From JAEUKA01 sp035328405 (GTDB lineage: Bacteria; Myxococcota_A; Polyangia; Palsa-1104; JAEUJZ01), in assembly GCA_035328405.1 (NCBI GenBank), contig DAOLIT010000014.1, positions 20,629 through 84,628 of the forward strand: a DNA stretch of 64,000 nucleotides, written 5' to 3'. The position numbers and the translations under genes are program-made. Below are positions 49,297 through 58,662 of this stretch, in pieces. The notes below the pieces were generated by a model. That model searched no databases, was not told the DNA's origin, and was given only the letters and a program-made list of their open reading frames with translations. Each line of letters begins with the position of its first letter. Position 1 is the first letter of the stretch.

Positions 49297-52290
49297 ATGG
49301 CCGAACAGCGAATCGGAAATTACCGGATCATTCGGAAACTTGGTGAGGGCGGGATGGGCGTCGTCTTCGAGGCCGTCCACGAACTCATCAACCGTCGAGC
49401 GGCCATCAAGGTGCTCCACGCGGATTTTTCACGAAATCCCGAGATGGCCACGCGCTTTTTGAATGAAGCGCGGGCGGCGAACATCGTGCAGCACCCAGGC
49501 ATCGTCAACATCTTTGAGTTTGATCGATTGCCGGACGGCAGCGCCTACATCGTCATGGATTACCTCGACGGTGACTCGCTGTCACAGCGCCTTCAACGCC
49601 ACGGTGGTCGGATGGAAGCGGGGCCCGCGCTCACGCTGATCCTTCAAGTGGCCGAGGCTTTGACCGCAGCGCACTCGAAGGGCGTGATCCACCGCGACTT
49701 GAAGCCCGACAACATCATGATCGTTCCCGATCAAGGCGATGCCGCGCGAGAGCAAGCCAAAATTTTGGATTTTGGCATCGCGAAAATGGCGGAATCGCAG
49801 GGAATGGGGCCCGCGCTGGCCAAAACGCAGGTCGGCGTGCCCATGGGAACTCCGCTGTACATGGCACCCGAGCAGTGGAAAGGCGCCAGCGAGGTCGAGG
49901 ACAAAGCCGATGTGTATTCGCTCGGCGTGATCATGTACGAAATCCTGTCGGGGCAGCCGCCGTTTATTGCCAATTCGGGCAGTGAGGTGATGGCGCTTCA
50001 CATTTTGGCGACGCCGCGACCGCTGAGCGAGCTGGCACCGAATGTGCCAATTGAAGTCGCTGAGCTGGTTCACCAAATGCTGTCGAAAGTGCCGGCGGAC
50101 CGCCCGCCGATCGGAGCGGTGACGCGCGAGCTGCGACGGATTTTGGGAATCAATACCGAAGTGAGTTTGCCGGGTTCGCCGATGCCGATGCTCTCGAGTC
50201 CGAGCGGGCCCATGTCCCCAATGCGAACCACGCAGAAACCGCCAGGGCTGCGCACGTCGCAAATCAACGTCCGGCAAACGGGTGCCGGAATGCAGCCACC
50301 GATGACGACGGGAGGAACTCCCATCACCGCCGGCACGTCGCTTCGACGTTCGTTACATGACTACGGCATTCAAGCGCCTCCGTCGGGCGCTCCCGAATCG
50401 GTCAGTGATCCGGCCAGCAATTCGCAAAACGCCATGCAAAACGCAGTGCCTCCACAAGGTTCCAAAGGACAAAAATTTGCGCTCATCGGTGTGATCGGCC
50501 TTGTTGTCGTCGCAGGTGGTGCGCTGGCTGTCAAAATGCTCGGAGGGCCGCCTCCGCCGCCTCCAAAAGTGGATACCGGGGCCAAGCCACACGAAGGGCC
50601 GACCAACCCTGGAAAATTCTGGCAAGAGGTTCCAAGCGGCACGACGCAGGTGATTCAAGATTTATGGGGAACCGGTCCATCCAGCCTCTGGGCGGTTGGA
50701 AAGAGCGGCACGTTGCTGCGTTGGAATGGAACCGCCTTTTCCGTCGTGGAACTGCCCGCAACCGCAGCGAAGGCATACCTCAACGCGATTTGGGGCAGCT
50801 CTGCTGAGGACGTGTGGGTCGTTGGCAAAGAAGGGACGATCCTGCGGTTTGACGGCAGCAAATGGAACGAAGTCCCGTCAGGGGCTCGCGAAGGCCTGAA
50901 AAAAGTCTGGGGCATTGGCAAAGACAACGTGTGGGTCGTCGGCGAAAACGGCGTGATTTTGCGCTGGAACGGCAACGACTGGAGCCCCGTTCCAAGCACG
51001 GTGGACACGGAATTGCGCGGCGTTTGGGGCAGTGCGGCAAACGACGTGTGGGCCGTGGGCGGCTCGGACGCTTCCGACGGCATCATTTTGCGTTGGGACG
51101 GCCAAAAGTGGAGCACCTACGGGCACGTCGAAGCGCGCCTCAACGCGATTTGGGGACACTCGGCCAAGGACATTTGGGCCGTCGGTGGTCGCCCCGGCCC
51201 AGAGGGAACCGTCCATCACTGGAATGGCAACGGTTGGGTTCAAGAGCGAGTGCCTCGTGTTCCCTGGCTCAACGCCATTTGGGGCACCAGCCCGAACGAC
51301 ATTTGGGTCATGGGCGACAGCGGGTCGATCATCCATTTCAACGGCTCGCAGTGGGTCGAAATGATCAGTGGCACCACCGAGACGCTGAAAAGCGTGTTCG
51401 GGACCGGCGCAAGCGACGTGTGGACGGTGGGTTTCAAGGGCGTTATCCGCCACTTTGCGGGCAAAAAGTGGGAAGTGCTGTCCGGCATTCCGACCACCCA
51501 GAGCTTCGATCATGTGTTCGGCAGCGGGCAAAACGACGTGTGGGCCGTTGGAAAAGCCGGCGCGATTGTGCATTGGGACGGGAAAGCGTGGGCTACGTCG
51601 CCCAGCGGGACAACCAACGATCTGCACGGTGTGTCTGGCAGCGGCCCGACCAGCATGTGGGTATGCGGAGACAAAGGTGTGCTCTTGCGCTACACCGGCA
51701 CCGCGTGGGAAACGGTTGCAAGCGGTGCGACGACCAACCTGAACGCGATCTACGCCTTGGATGCGCAAGACGTGTGGACGGTTGGCGAAAAAGGTGCATC
51801 GCTGCACTTTGACGGCAAGGCTTGGGCACCTGTACCTACAACGGTGGACGCAAACCTACACACGGTGTTTGGTTTTGACCGCAAGGACGTGTGGGCAGGC
51901 GGCGACGCAGCGACAATCGTTCATTACACCGGTTCTGCGTGGAGCAAAACGGCCTATGAAGCCCCGCAGCCGCCGCGCACGATTCATACGATGTTTGGTT
52001 CGCGCCCGGATTCGTTGTGGGCCGGCGGACAAAAAGGCCTTCTCTTGTTTTTCAACGGCAAGGCCTGGGCACCTTTCCCGAGCGGCACGACCGAGGACAT
52101 CCACTCGATTTTCGGAAACGGGCCGTTTGACGTGTGGGCCGTCGGTTCAGGCGGTGTGATGCTTCACTACACGGGCGGCGCATCGTGGGGCAAGGTGTTG
52201 TCGGGCATCAAGAGCAACCTCACCGGAATTTGGAGCAGTCGCCCTGGCGATATGTGGGCCGTCGGACAATTCGGAAAAATCCTGCACTAA
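49297..52290 (+). CDS. Ser/Thr protein kinase with 14 C-terminal propeller-type repeats
   Basis: 997 aa. Kinase domain (~8-275): GEGGMGVVFEA, AAIKVLH, HRDLKPDN, LDFGIAKM, MAPEQ. A Pro/Ser-rich linker (~290-395) leads to a membrane helix (FALIGVIGLVVVAGGALAVKML, ~405-425). Then come 14 repeats of ~38 residues (~455-997), each patterned xxWGxxxxDVWAVGxxGxILxWxGxxW (for example NAIWGSSAEDVWVVG). Repeats of this kind form beta-propellers; 14 would suit two seven-bladed units. Expected topology is a cytoplasmic kinase with an extracytoplasmic ligand-sensing propeller. The ATG follows AAGGT. No phosphatase gene is adjacent. Confidence 0.9.
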   Translation: MAEQRIGNYRIIRKLGEGGMGVVFEAVHELINRRAAIKVLHADFSRNPEMATRFLNEARAANIVQHPGIVNIFEFDRLPDGSAYIVMDYLDGDSLSQRLQRHGGRMEAGPALTLILQVAEALTAAHSKGVIHRDLKPDNIMIVPDQGDAAREQAKILDFGIAKMAESQGMGPALAKTQVGVPMGTPLYMAPEQWKGASEVEDKADVYSLGVIMYEILSGQPPFIANSGSEVMALHILATPRPLSELAPNVPIEVAELVHQMLSKVPADRPPIGAVTRELRRILGINTEVSLPGSPMPMLSSPSGPMSPMRTTQKPPGLRTSQINVRQTGAGMQPPMTTGGTPITAGTSLRRSLHDYGIQAPPSGAPESVSDPASNSQNAMQNAVPPQGSKGQKFALIGVIGLVVVAGGALAVKMLGGPPPPPPKVDTGAKPHEGPTNPGKFWQEVPSGTTQVIQDLWGTGPSSLWAVGKSGTLLRWNGTAFSVVELPATAAKAYLNAIWGSSAEDVWVVGKEGTILRFDGSKWNEVPSGAREGLKKVWGIGKDNVWVVGENGVILRWNGNDWSPVPSTVDTELRGVWGSAANDVWAVGGSDASDGIILRWDGQKWSTYGHVEARLNAIWGHSAKDIWAVGGRPGPEGTVHHWNGNGWVQERVPRVPWLNAIWGTSPNDIWVMGDSGSIIHFNGSQWVEMISGTTETLKSVFGTGASDVWTVGFKGVIRHFAGKKWEVLSGIPTTQSFDHVFGSGQNDVWAVGKAGAIVHWDGKAWATSPSGTTNDLHGVSGSGPTSMWVCGDKGVLLRYTGTAWETVASGATTNLNAIYALDAQDVWTVGEKGASLHFDGKAWAPVPTTVDANLHTVFGFDRKDVWAGGDAATIVHYTGSAWSKTAYEAPQPPRTIHTMFGSRPDSLWAGGQKGLLLFFNGKAWAPFPSGTTEDIHSIFGNGPFDVWAVGSGGVMLHYTGGASWGKVLSGIKSNLTGIWSSRPGDMWAVGQFGKILH

Positions 52291-52358
52291 AACCGCTTTC
52301 CCGAATCTTTCCAACCTTCCCTCGCAGCCGTCACCGACAGCCGCTGCGTTTCGTGTCT

Positions 52359-54674
52359 TTACGGAACGCTGGGCGGTTGCGTCGGCTCGTCGGGGCGTGC
52401 GCGATACAAAAGCCACAGGCTGGCGGGCAGTGCCGTGAAGTCCGCAATCATCGAAAGCACGAACGCCACCGACGACAGCATCCCAAACTGACGAATCGGC
52501 GGGAGCGTCGAAAACGCAAACGCCAAAAACCCGCCCGCATTGATGAGCGTCGCGAAAAAGATCGCCTTTCCCGCAATCAGCATCGTGTGACGCAACGCCG
52601 CTTCCGTCGAGGCATTCCCCTTTTTGCCTTCTTGGAAGTGATAGAAGAAGTGAATCTGGTCGTTTTCGCTCGTGCCAAGCACCGTCGTCGCGATGAGGAT
52701 CGTCGCCACATTCAAAAAAACGCCGACCGTGCGCATGAACAGAAACATCACCAAAATCGCGAAAAACGAAGGAATCATCGCCATCACTCGAGCGATGCCG
52801 CTTCGGAATACGAGCAAGAAAGACACAAAAATAACACCGACGGTCAGGACGAAACTCTCGACGAGCGTCGGCACCATGTGATGTGAAATTTTGGCCTCGA
52901 GCGGAGCGAGACCGACGGGCCGCATCTCAAAATCGCGCAAAGCAGGATGTGCCGCGACCGATTCGGCCCACCGTGTTTTCAGCAGCTCGGCCAGCGTCTG
53001 AAAATCTTCATAACTTCGGTTTTGGCTCACGACGGCGAAGTGCGTTTGCGAGACGTTCCCCTTGTCCACAAAACTTTGCAAAAGCGGCTCTCTCGAAAGC
53101 TGCGTTTCGAGCATGTCGGTCAGGGACTCAAGTCCCGCATCATCTTGCGGCAACACGTCGCTGCCGTGAAACAGATACCGCAGCGTCGCAAGAATCGTCA
53201 CGACACTCGAAGTCGAGCCGATGGTTTTTTCTGCATCGAGCCGCCGTTGAAAATCGACCAGGCCGCGCAGCACTTTCGTGTCGGACACCATGCCCGGCTT
53301 GCCTTTGAGCCAAACATTGGTAATCGACAGCCCACCGACGAGTTTCTCGAGCTCTTTCGTGTTTTTGTAAATCTCGGAGTCGTGCGGAATGTACTCGATG
53401 GCCGCCGTTTCGAGCTTCATCGGCGCAATCCAGCCGGGCACGCCAAACAACGCGATTCCGCCGAAACCGCACAACACCAGCGACCCAAAGACCAACGAAT
53501 AGCGATGGCGGTATGAAAAACGCGGCAAAAAACCGACCAGGCGTTCAAACCACGCGCCGGCAATCTGTCGCTCTTGCCCCGTCGGGCAATTCAGAATCCG
53601 CACGAGCGCCGGGTACAACGTGAACACCGTGACCCAGGTGATGATCAAACCGGCGGCCACCCAAAGCCCCATCTCTCGAATCGGTCGGATTTTGGACACG
53701 GCGAGCGCGGCAAAACCGATGGCCGACGCGACAATCGAAGCCGTGCAGGCCAGGAACTTGTTGCACAGCGCGAAAATTTGATGGTCCGTGACGGTTCGAT
53801 CAGGTGGCCGCTCGACGTAACGCGAATGCAGATAAACGAGCGTCGCCGTACACACGATCAAAATCGACATCGGCACCAGCGACGAGACAATGGTGAACAC
53901 GCCTCCGGTGATTCCCACGAAACCGACCGTAAACGCCGCGCAAATGGCAAGCGTCACGATGAACGCAAGCAACGCTTTCCACGAACGGTACAGCCCGACG
54001 TTGAGCAGGATCACGAACAGAAAAAACAGCGGAAAGTATCGCAGTCCAGCCTGGCGGGTGTCGTCGTCGAGGTAGACGTGGACGATCGGCTGACCAACTT
54101 TTCGCAAACGGAGCAGCGGCGCGGGGTTTTGTTCGATGTCGGAAAGGGCTTTTTGGATGCTCGCGAGCGTCGTCTGCCGTTCGGTGCCGTCTTTGATGGA
54201 CAATACGAGCGCAATCGCCAAAAAGTGATCACCGACGAGCCCCTGACGCCGAAACAGTTGCGTTCCCGTCGCAAATTGCTTGAACGCGGCCAGCTCACTG
54301 TCCGTCCCCGAAAAACCCGCTTTCGCCCGTCTGTACACGGCGAGAGCCGAATTGACCGAAACTTTCGGAATGTTCCGCAGCCGCGCCTCGATATCGTCGA
54401 TTCGGGCCAGCACCTTGCCCGAATACGGATCTTCGGCTTCCGCAATCAGGATGAGGTATTCCGCCTCACCGAACACTTTGGAAAACGCGCGCGACGCGAC
54501 GTAATCGGGATCGTCTTTCACGATCAGCCGATCGATCGAATTGTCTTGCGGCACCTTGAACGCGAAGAAAATCGCGGGCCCCAAAAGCACCGCATACAGC
54601 GCCACCACCACGTAGCGCCCCCGCAAAATCAGACGGAAAGCCGACCACAGCCAGCCTGCATTTGTCTCGCTCAT
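52359..54674 (-). CDS. MMPL/RND-type membrane exporter
   Basis: 771 aa from the ATG at 54674. The topology is that of hydrophobe/amphiphile exporters: helix 1 (VVVALYAVLLGPAIFFAF), a large periplasmic domain, five helices (FPLFFLFVILLNVGL; IVSSLVPMSILIVCTATLVYL), a second periplasmic domain and a final helix bundle (VLGTSENDQIHFFYHF). It resembles the hopanoid/lipid-type RND subgroup more than drug pumps. No membrane-fusion or outer-membrane partner gene is nearby. The Crp/Fnr-type regulator lies 24 bp upstream on the same strand, so the pair is probably co-transcribed. Confidence 0.85.
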   Translation of the reverse strand: MSETNAGWLWSAFRLILRGRYVVVALYAVLLGPAIFFAFKVPQDNSIDRLIVKDDPDYVASRAFSKVFGEAEYLILIAEAEDPYSGKVLARIDDIEARLRNIPKVSVNSALAVYRRAKAGFSGTDSELAAFKQFATGTQLFRRQGLVGDHFLAIALVLSIKDGTERQTTLASIQKALSDIEQNPAPLLRLRKVGQPIVHVYLDDDTRQAGLRYFPLFFLFVILLNVGLYRSWKALLAFIVTLAICAAFTVGFVGITGGVFTIVSSLVPMSILIVCTATLVYLHSRYVERPPDRTVTDHQIFALCNKFLACTASIVASAIGFAALAVSKIRPIREMGLWVAAGLIITWVTVFTLYPALVRILNCPTGQERQIAGAWFERLVGFLPRFSYRHRYSLVFGSLVLCGFGGIALFGVPGWIAPMKLETAAIEYIPHDSEIYKNTKELEKLVGGLSITNVWLKGKPGMVSDTKVLRGLVDFQRRLDAEKTIGSTSSVVTILATLRYLFHGSDVLPQDDAGLESLTDMLETQLSREPLLQSFVDKGNVSQTHFAVVSQNRSYEDFQTLAELLKTRWAESVAAHPALRDFEMRPVGLAPLEAKISHHMVPTLVESFVLTVGVIFVSFLLVFRSGIARVMAMIPSFFAILVMFLFMRTVGVFLNVATILIATTVLGTSENDQIHFFYHFQEGKKGNASTEAALRHTMLIAGKAIFFATLINAGGFLAFAFSTLPPIRQFGMLSSVAFVLSMIADFTALPASLWLLYRARPDEPTQPPSVP

Positions 54675-54698
54675 GTTGGGTTGCAAATTCCTTGGCCG

Positions 54699-55391
54699 TT
54701 ACTCCTCGACCTCGTGTTCTTCGCACAGCACGTCCAGGTTGGGGATCGAGCAGTGCTTGCCATCCAAGTGAATCAAACCTTCGGCACAAAGACGCGACAA
54801 GTTGCGAGACACAAGCTCCCGCACGGTACCGATTTGCGACGCGATTTCCTGATGGCTTTCGGGGAGCGCAAAGTCCGCGACGTTGCCTTGGCGGTTGTGC
54901 TGCGCCCGTTTGAGCAAAAAACCAATCAGGCGATGCCGCACCGTCGTGAACGAAAGTTCTTCGATCAGCGTCACGAGTTTTCGCAGCCGCCGCCCGACCA
55001 CTTTGAGCACCTTCAGCGCGAGAGCCGGTTGCACAAGGCAAAGCTGCCGAAGTTTTTGCGAGCCCAAAAACACGACTTTCGCCTCGGTCATCGCTCGCGC
55101 GGACACTGGATACGGCCCACCATCGAACACAGGCAATTCCGCGACGGCATCGCCCGGTCCTTCAATGCTCAGCACTTGTTCGCGCCCACTTGCCGCAACT
55201 TTGTAGAGCCGAACCGAGCCCGAGACAATGACGTACATTCCGTCGCAGTCGTCGCCCTCTTGAAACAGCTCATCGCCCGCTTGGAAGGTCCGAGAAACCG
55301 CGATGTCCACAAGAGCCAGAAGTTCTTGCTCGGACAAATCTGAAAAAAGCGACGTTTTGTGCAGGTGTGTGGCGATGGCGCGGCTTGGCAT
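54699..55391 (-). CDS. Crp/Fnr family transcriptional regulator
   Basis: 230 aa from the ATG at 55391; the frame is open to 55472, but the shorter form has the usual N-terminus. A cyclic-nucleotide-type beta-roll (~15-125: FQAGDELFQEGDDCDGMYVIVSGSVRLY, in part) and dimer helix precede a Crp-type winged helix-turn-helix (SHQEIASQIGTVRELVSRNL). There is no Cys cluster, so it is not an FNR-type oxygen sensor. The effector is unknown. It is followed closely by the MMPL exporter and may regulate it. Confidence 0.9.
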   Translation of the reverse strand: MPSRAIATHLHKTSLFSDLSEQELLALVDIAVSRTFQAGDELFQEGDDCDGMYVIVSGSVRLYKVAASGREQVLSIEGPGDAVAELPVFDGGPYPVSARAMTEAKVVFLGSQKLRQLCLVQPALALKVLKVVGRRLRKLVTLIEELSFTTVRHRLIGFLLKRAQHNRQGNVADFALPESHQEIASQIGTVRELVSRNLSRLCAEGLIHLDGKHCSIPNLDVLCEEHEVEE

Positions 55392-55679
55392 GTTCAAACT
55401 TTCGCGCGGCACGGTAAGGCACCTTTGCCCTCGGTGCAAGCAGTCCTTTTGAGGCGGCAAAAACGCGCCCAAGCGTTTTCACAAGCCAGGCCAAAAAACC
55501 AACCGCGAGCAAGCGTCCAAAGCTGCATTTTCTGGAAATCCTCGGAAAACGGGGGGGCGGTTTTTCGGGGTTGCTTGGCGACTCAGCCAGGTGATACCAA
55601 GAAGGGCACATGCCATGCAGCCACAGTGGTTGCGCATTCTCTCGCACCGCGATGAGACATTTAGGCCCAAGGAGCATCC

Positions 55680-56633
55680 ATGGCGCACATCCGCCCTGAA
55701 AAATACATCTGGCTCGACGGGAAACTCGTTCCCTGGGACGAGTCACACGTTCACTTCCTGACCCACTCTTTGCACTACGGCTTGGCTGCCTTTGAGGGCA
55801 TACGGTCCTACGAGCAAACGAATCAAACCGGCTTGGGTGCGGTGTTCCGTTTGGGCGAGCACATCGATCGTTTGTTCAACTCGTGCAAGCTCTGTTTCAT
55901 CGACGTGCCCTTTTCGCGCCAGCAAGTGGTCGAAGCGTGCAAAGAAACCCTGCAAGCCAACGGTTTGCGCGCGGCGTATTTGCGACCGCTCATCTTTTTG
56001 GGCGATGGCTCGATGGGCCTTGGCGCGATGGACCCGCCGGTGCGTGTGGGGATTTCGACCTACGTGTGGGGTCGCTATTTGGGCGATGAAGGGTTTTCGC
56101 AAGGCATCCGCGCCAAAATTTCGTCCTACACCCGCAACAACATGCAGGTCGGGTTGCCCAAAGGAAAAATCTGCGGCCAGTACGTCAATTCCGTCTTGGC
56201 CAAACGCGAGGTGCTCAAAGGCGGTTACGACGAAGCGATCCTCCTGGATTCTTCGGGAATGGTTGCAGAGGCGACGGGCGAGAACATCTTTGCGGTCATC
56301 CGAGGCAAGTTGGTCACGCCGCCTTTGTCGTCGGCGATTTTGGAGGGCATCACCCGCGACACAGTGCTTCAGTTGGCCACTGCGCTTGGCATTCCCACGG
56401 TCGAATCGCCCATCGCCCGCGACCAACTGCTGCTCGCTGACGAAGTCTTTTTGACCGGCACCGCTGCGGAGGTCACACCCGTGCGAGAAATCGACGACCG
56501 AATCATCGGCGAGGGCCGCCCCGGACCCATCACGCAACAGCTCCAGAAGACCTTTTTGGCCGTGACGAGCGGACAGTTTCCTGGATACACCCACTGGCTC
56601 TCGCCGTTTTCCGCTCTTTCCCAAAACCACTGA
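55680..56633 (+). CDS. ilvE: Branched-chain amino acid aminotransferase
   Basis: 317 aa. Class IV PLP aminotransferase: FEGIRSYEQ, YLRPLIFLGDGSMGLG, the PLP-Lys region GKICGQYVNSVLAKRE, EATGENIFAVIRGKL and LTGTAAEVTPVREIDDR. It interconverts Val, Leu and Ile with their 2-oxoacids. The ATG has AAGGAGC just upstream. It stands alone: the spacer before it (~290 bp, nothing recognised) separates it from the Crp-type gene, and a strong hairpin follows it. Confidence 0.94.
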   Translation: MAHIRPEKYIWLDGKLVPWDESHVHFLTHSLHYGLAAFEGIRSYEQTNQTGLGAVFRLGEHIDRLFNSCKLCFIDVPFSRQQVVEACKETLQANGLRAAYLRPLIFLGDGSMGLGAMDPPVRVGISTYVWGRYLGDEGFSQGIRAKISSYTRNNMQVGLPKGKICGQYVNSVLAKREVLKGGYDEAILLDSSGMVAEATGENIFAVIRGKLVTPPLSSAILEGITRDTVLQLATALGIPTVESPIARDQLLLADEVFLTGTAAEVTPVREIDDRIIGEGRPGPITQQLQKTFLAVTSGQFPGYTHWLSPFSALSQNH

Positions 56634-56668
56634 ACCAGACCGCCGAACCGAACCGCTGCGAAAAAGCC

Positions 56669-56699
56669 GCAACCTGGGGACTCTTCCCCCAGGGTTGTT
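56669..56699 (+). terminator. Hairpin downstream of ilvE
   Basis: CCTGGGG (56673-56679) pairs with CCCCAGG (56687-56693) and the stem extends outward through AAC/GTT with one bulged G. No T-run follows, so it is a candidate terminator or 3' stabiliser rather than a canonical intrinsic terminator. Confidence 0.45.
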
Positions 56700-56828
56700 G
56701 CGCTTTCCCGTCTGAACCCGAAGCGTTCGCGGTTTGAAACAAGCTGGTACGCGCGCTGCAAAGGCTCTTTTGTGCGGCGCGAGGAAACACCGCGCCAGCA
56801 CAAACCACGAAACACGAAAGGTTTTCTC

Positions 56829-57593
56829 ATGACACGTACGTTCCTTTTTTCGTTGCCCATCGCCCTGTCCCTCATCGGCTGCGGCAGTCCCATCGGCAAA
56901 GACGGCCAAGAAGAAGGCACCCTCGGCAGCAGCATCAACCTGAGCCAAGAGGCCGAATACGAAGCCCAAGCGACCGTTTGTCCCAGCACCAAGACCTATG
57001 GCATCGACGTGTCCTACTACCAAGGCACGATCAACTGGTCGCAGGTCAAAGCGTCTGGAAAACAGTTTGCGATTGTGCGCGTCAGCGATGGCACGGGCTT
57101 TATGGACCCGAAGTTTGCGACGAACTGGAAAGGCGCGAAAGCGGCAGGCGTGACGGTCGGCGCGTATCAGTTTTTCCGGCCCAACCAAGACGCGACTGCG
57201 CAGGCCGATTTGATGGTCAATCAGCTTGCGTCCGTCGGCTTTGGCGCGGGTGACATTCCGCCCGTCATCGACGTGGAAGTCACCGGAGGCATGTCCAACT
57301 CGACCGTCATTGCTCGCGTGAACACCTGGATTGCGCGCGTCAAATCTCGCACGGGTCGGTTGCCGGTTCTGTACACCGCGCCCGGTTTCTGGAGCGGCCT
57401 GGGCAATCCGACGCCGACCACCCTCCCGTACCTCTGGGTCGCGCACTGGGGTGTAAGTTGCCCGACGTTGCCGCCGCCGTGGGGCAGATTGCGTTTCTGG
57501 CAGTATTCTTCGACGGGGAAAGTCTCGGGAATCAGCGGAAATGTCGATTTAGACCTGTACAACGGCAGCGTGTCCGAAATGCGCGGCCTGTAA
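56829..57593 (+). CDS. GH25-family lysozyme lipoprotein
   Basis: 254 aa from the ATG at 56829 (AAAGG upstream). Signal with lipobox PIALSLIGC, then a ~35-residue linker and a glycoside hydrolase 25 domain: YGIDVSYYQGTINW (first catalytic Asp), FAIVRVSDGTGFMDPKF, TVGAYQFFRPNQD, PPVIDVEV (catalytic Asp/Glu) and the terminal FWQYSSTG...DLDLYNG. GH25 enzymes cut the muramic acid-glucosamine bond of peptidoglycan. A membrane-tethered form could serve cell-wall remodelling or killing of other bacteria; no immunity gene is evident. Convergent with the DraG-type gene (34-bp spacer). Confidence 0.92.
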   Translation: MTRTFLFSLPIALSLIGCGSPIGKDGQEEGTLGSSINLSQEAEYEAQATVCPSTKTYGIDVSYYQGTINWSQVKASGKQFAIVRVSDGTGFMDPKFATNWKGAKAAGVTVGAYQFFRPNQDATAQADLMVNQLASVGFGAGDIPPVIDVEVTGGMSNSTVIARVNTWIARVKSRTGRLPVLYTAPGFWSGLGNPTPTTLPYLWVAHWGVSCPTLPPPWGRLRFWQYSSTGKVSGISGNVDLDLYNGSVSEMRGL

Positions 57594-57627
57594 ACCAACA
57601 TAAAGACAGGATCGCAAACCGCGCCTC

Positions 57628-58620
57628 TTACGTGCGGGACATCGTGTGTTCGATGATCTTGTCGGCGAATTGACCAAACCAACCCCCCAGTTCGGCTCGC
57701 CGCGCAATCGGCAGCAAAAAACGCTGGGGAATCGCATCCTGTCCCCACAAAAGACCAGCCAACGCGCCTGCCACACACCCCGTCGTGTCGGTGTCGTCTC
57801 CCAAATTCACCGCGCCCAGCGTCGATTCGGAAAACGTATTTCCACGCAAAAGCCAATATACAGACGCCTCGAGCGTGTGAATCACATAGCCCGAACCGTG
57901 AATCGACGCTTCATCACACTGATCGAGTTTCCCAGATAGCAAACGCGCAAAATGTGGCAATTCGCGATTCCATGGATCGCTTTTGTATAAAGAAGGAAAT
58001 ACCTCATTTACGTTGGCATACGCGGCCCGCGGATTTTCTCCGAGCAAAAGCCGTTGTGCCAAGAGCGAGGCATATCCGCAAGCCATCTGCGATCGTTTGT
58101 GTGCGTGTGTAAGTTGAGAACTCAACTGCACAAACTCGATGTGCGAAGCCGGCTTTTCTAAATAGAAATACAGCGCCATCGGCAAAAAGCGCATCAGCGA
58201 GCCGTTTCCGTTGTCGCGTTCATCGGCACCACCTACTTCGATGAGTTCGTCGCCGCGCTCGATACGTTTGATTGCATCCGCCGTCGTTCTGCCGATATCG
58301 AACATCTTGCCGTGCGGTGTCAAATAGCCTTGCCGAAAATAGCGCACAAACCGCTTTGCTTGGTCATGTAAGTCAAAGCCATGGAACAGCAAACTCTGCA
58401 ATGTGCACAACGCCAGTGACGTATCGTCTGACCACGTTCCTGGTGGTTGATTGTGCGTTCCGAAACCTCGCATTTCGCGCACAGGATCGAGCGCGCGTTC
58501 TTCCCGGCTGGTAAATTCGACCGGAACCCCCAGCGCATCTCCCACCACCATTCCCCACAGGCCTCCCAGAATGCGGTTTTTGAGGGGTGCGTAGTCTGGT
58601 TTTTTGGACGGTGTGCTCAT
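57628..58620 (-). CDS. ADP-ribosylglycohydrolase (DraG/ARH family)
   Basis: 330 aa. Metal-binding blocks of the ARH fold are present: GGLWGMVVGDALGVPVEF, GTWSDDTSLALC (two Asp), GADERDNGNGSLMRFLP and NLGDDTDTTGCVAGALAGL (three Asp). The enzyme removes ADP-ribose from modified proteins or nucleic acids. No ADP-ribosyltransferase gene is nearby, so it is probably a general or defence-related hydrolase. Monocistronic in appearance. Confidence 0.9.
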   Translation of the reverse strand: MSTPSKKPDYAPLKNRILGGLWGMVVGDALGVPVEFTSREERALDPVREMRGFGTHNQPPGTWSDDTSLALCTLQSLLFHGFDLHDQAKRFVRYFRQGYLTPHGKMFDIGRTTADAIKRIERGDELIEVGGADERDNGNGSLMRFLPMALYFYLEKPASHIEFVQLSSQLTHAHKRSQMACGYASLLAQRLLLGENPRAAYANVNEVFPSLYKSDPWNRELPHFARLLSGKLDQCDEASIHGSGYVIHTLEASVYWLLRGNTFSESTLGAVNLGDDTDTTGCVAGALAGLLWGQDAIPQRFLLPIARRAELGGWFGQFADKIIEHTMSRT

Positions 58621-58662
58621 GGGCGTTCTGGACCGAACATGAATGTGGAAAGACGGATTGTC

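Noticed and set aside
55392..55679. Small genes between the Crp-type regulator and ilvE
   Set aside because: Short open frames on both strands lack ribosome sites and recognisable features. Nothing supportable was seen in this 288-bp spacer.
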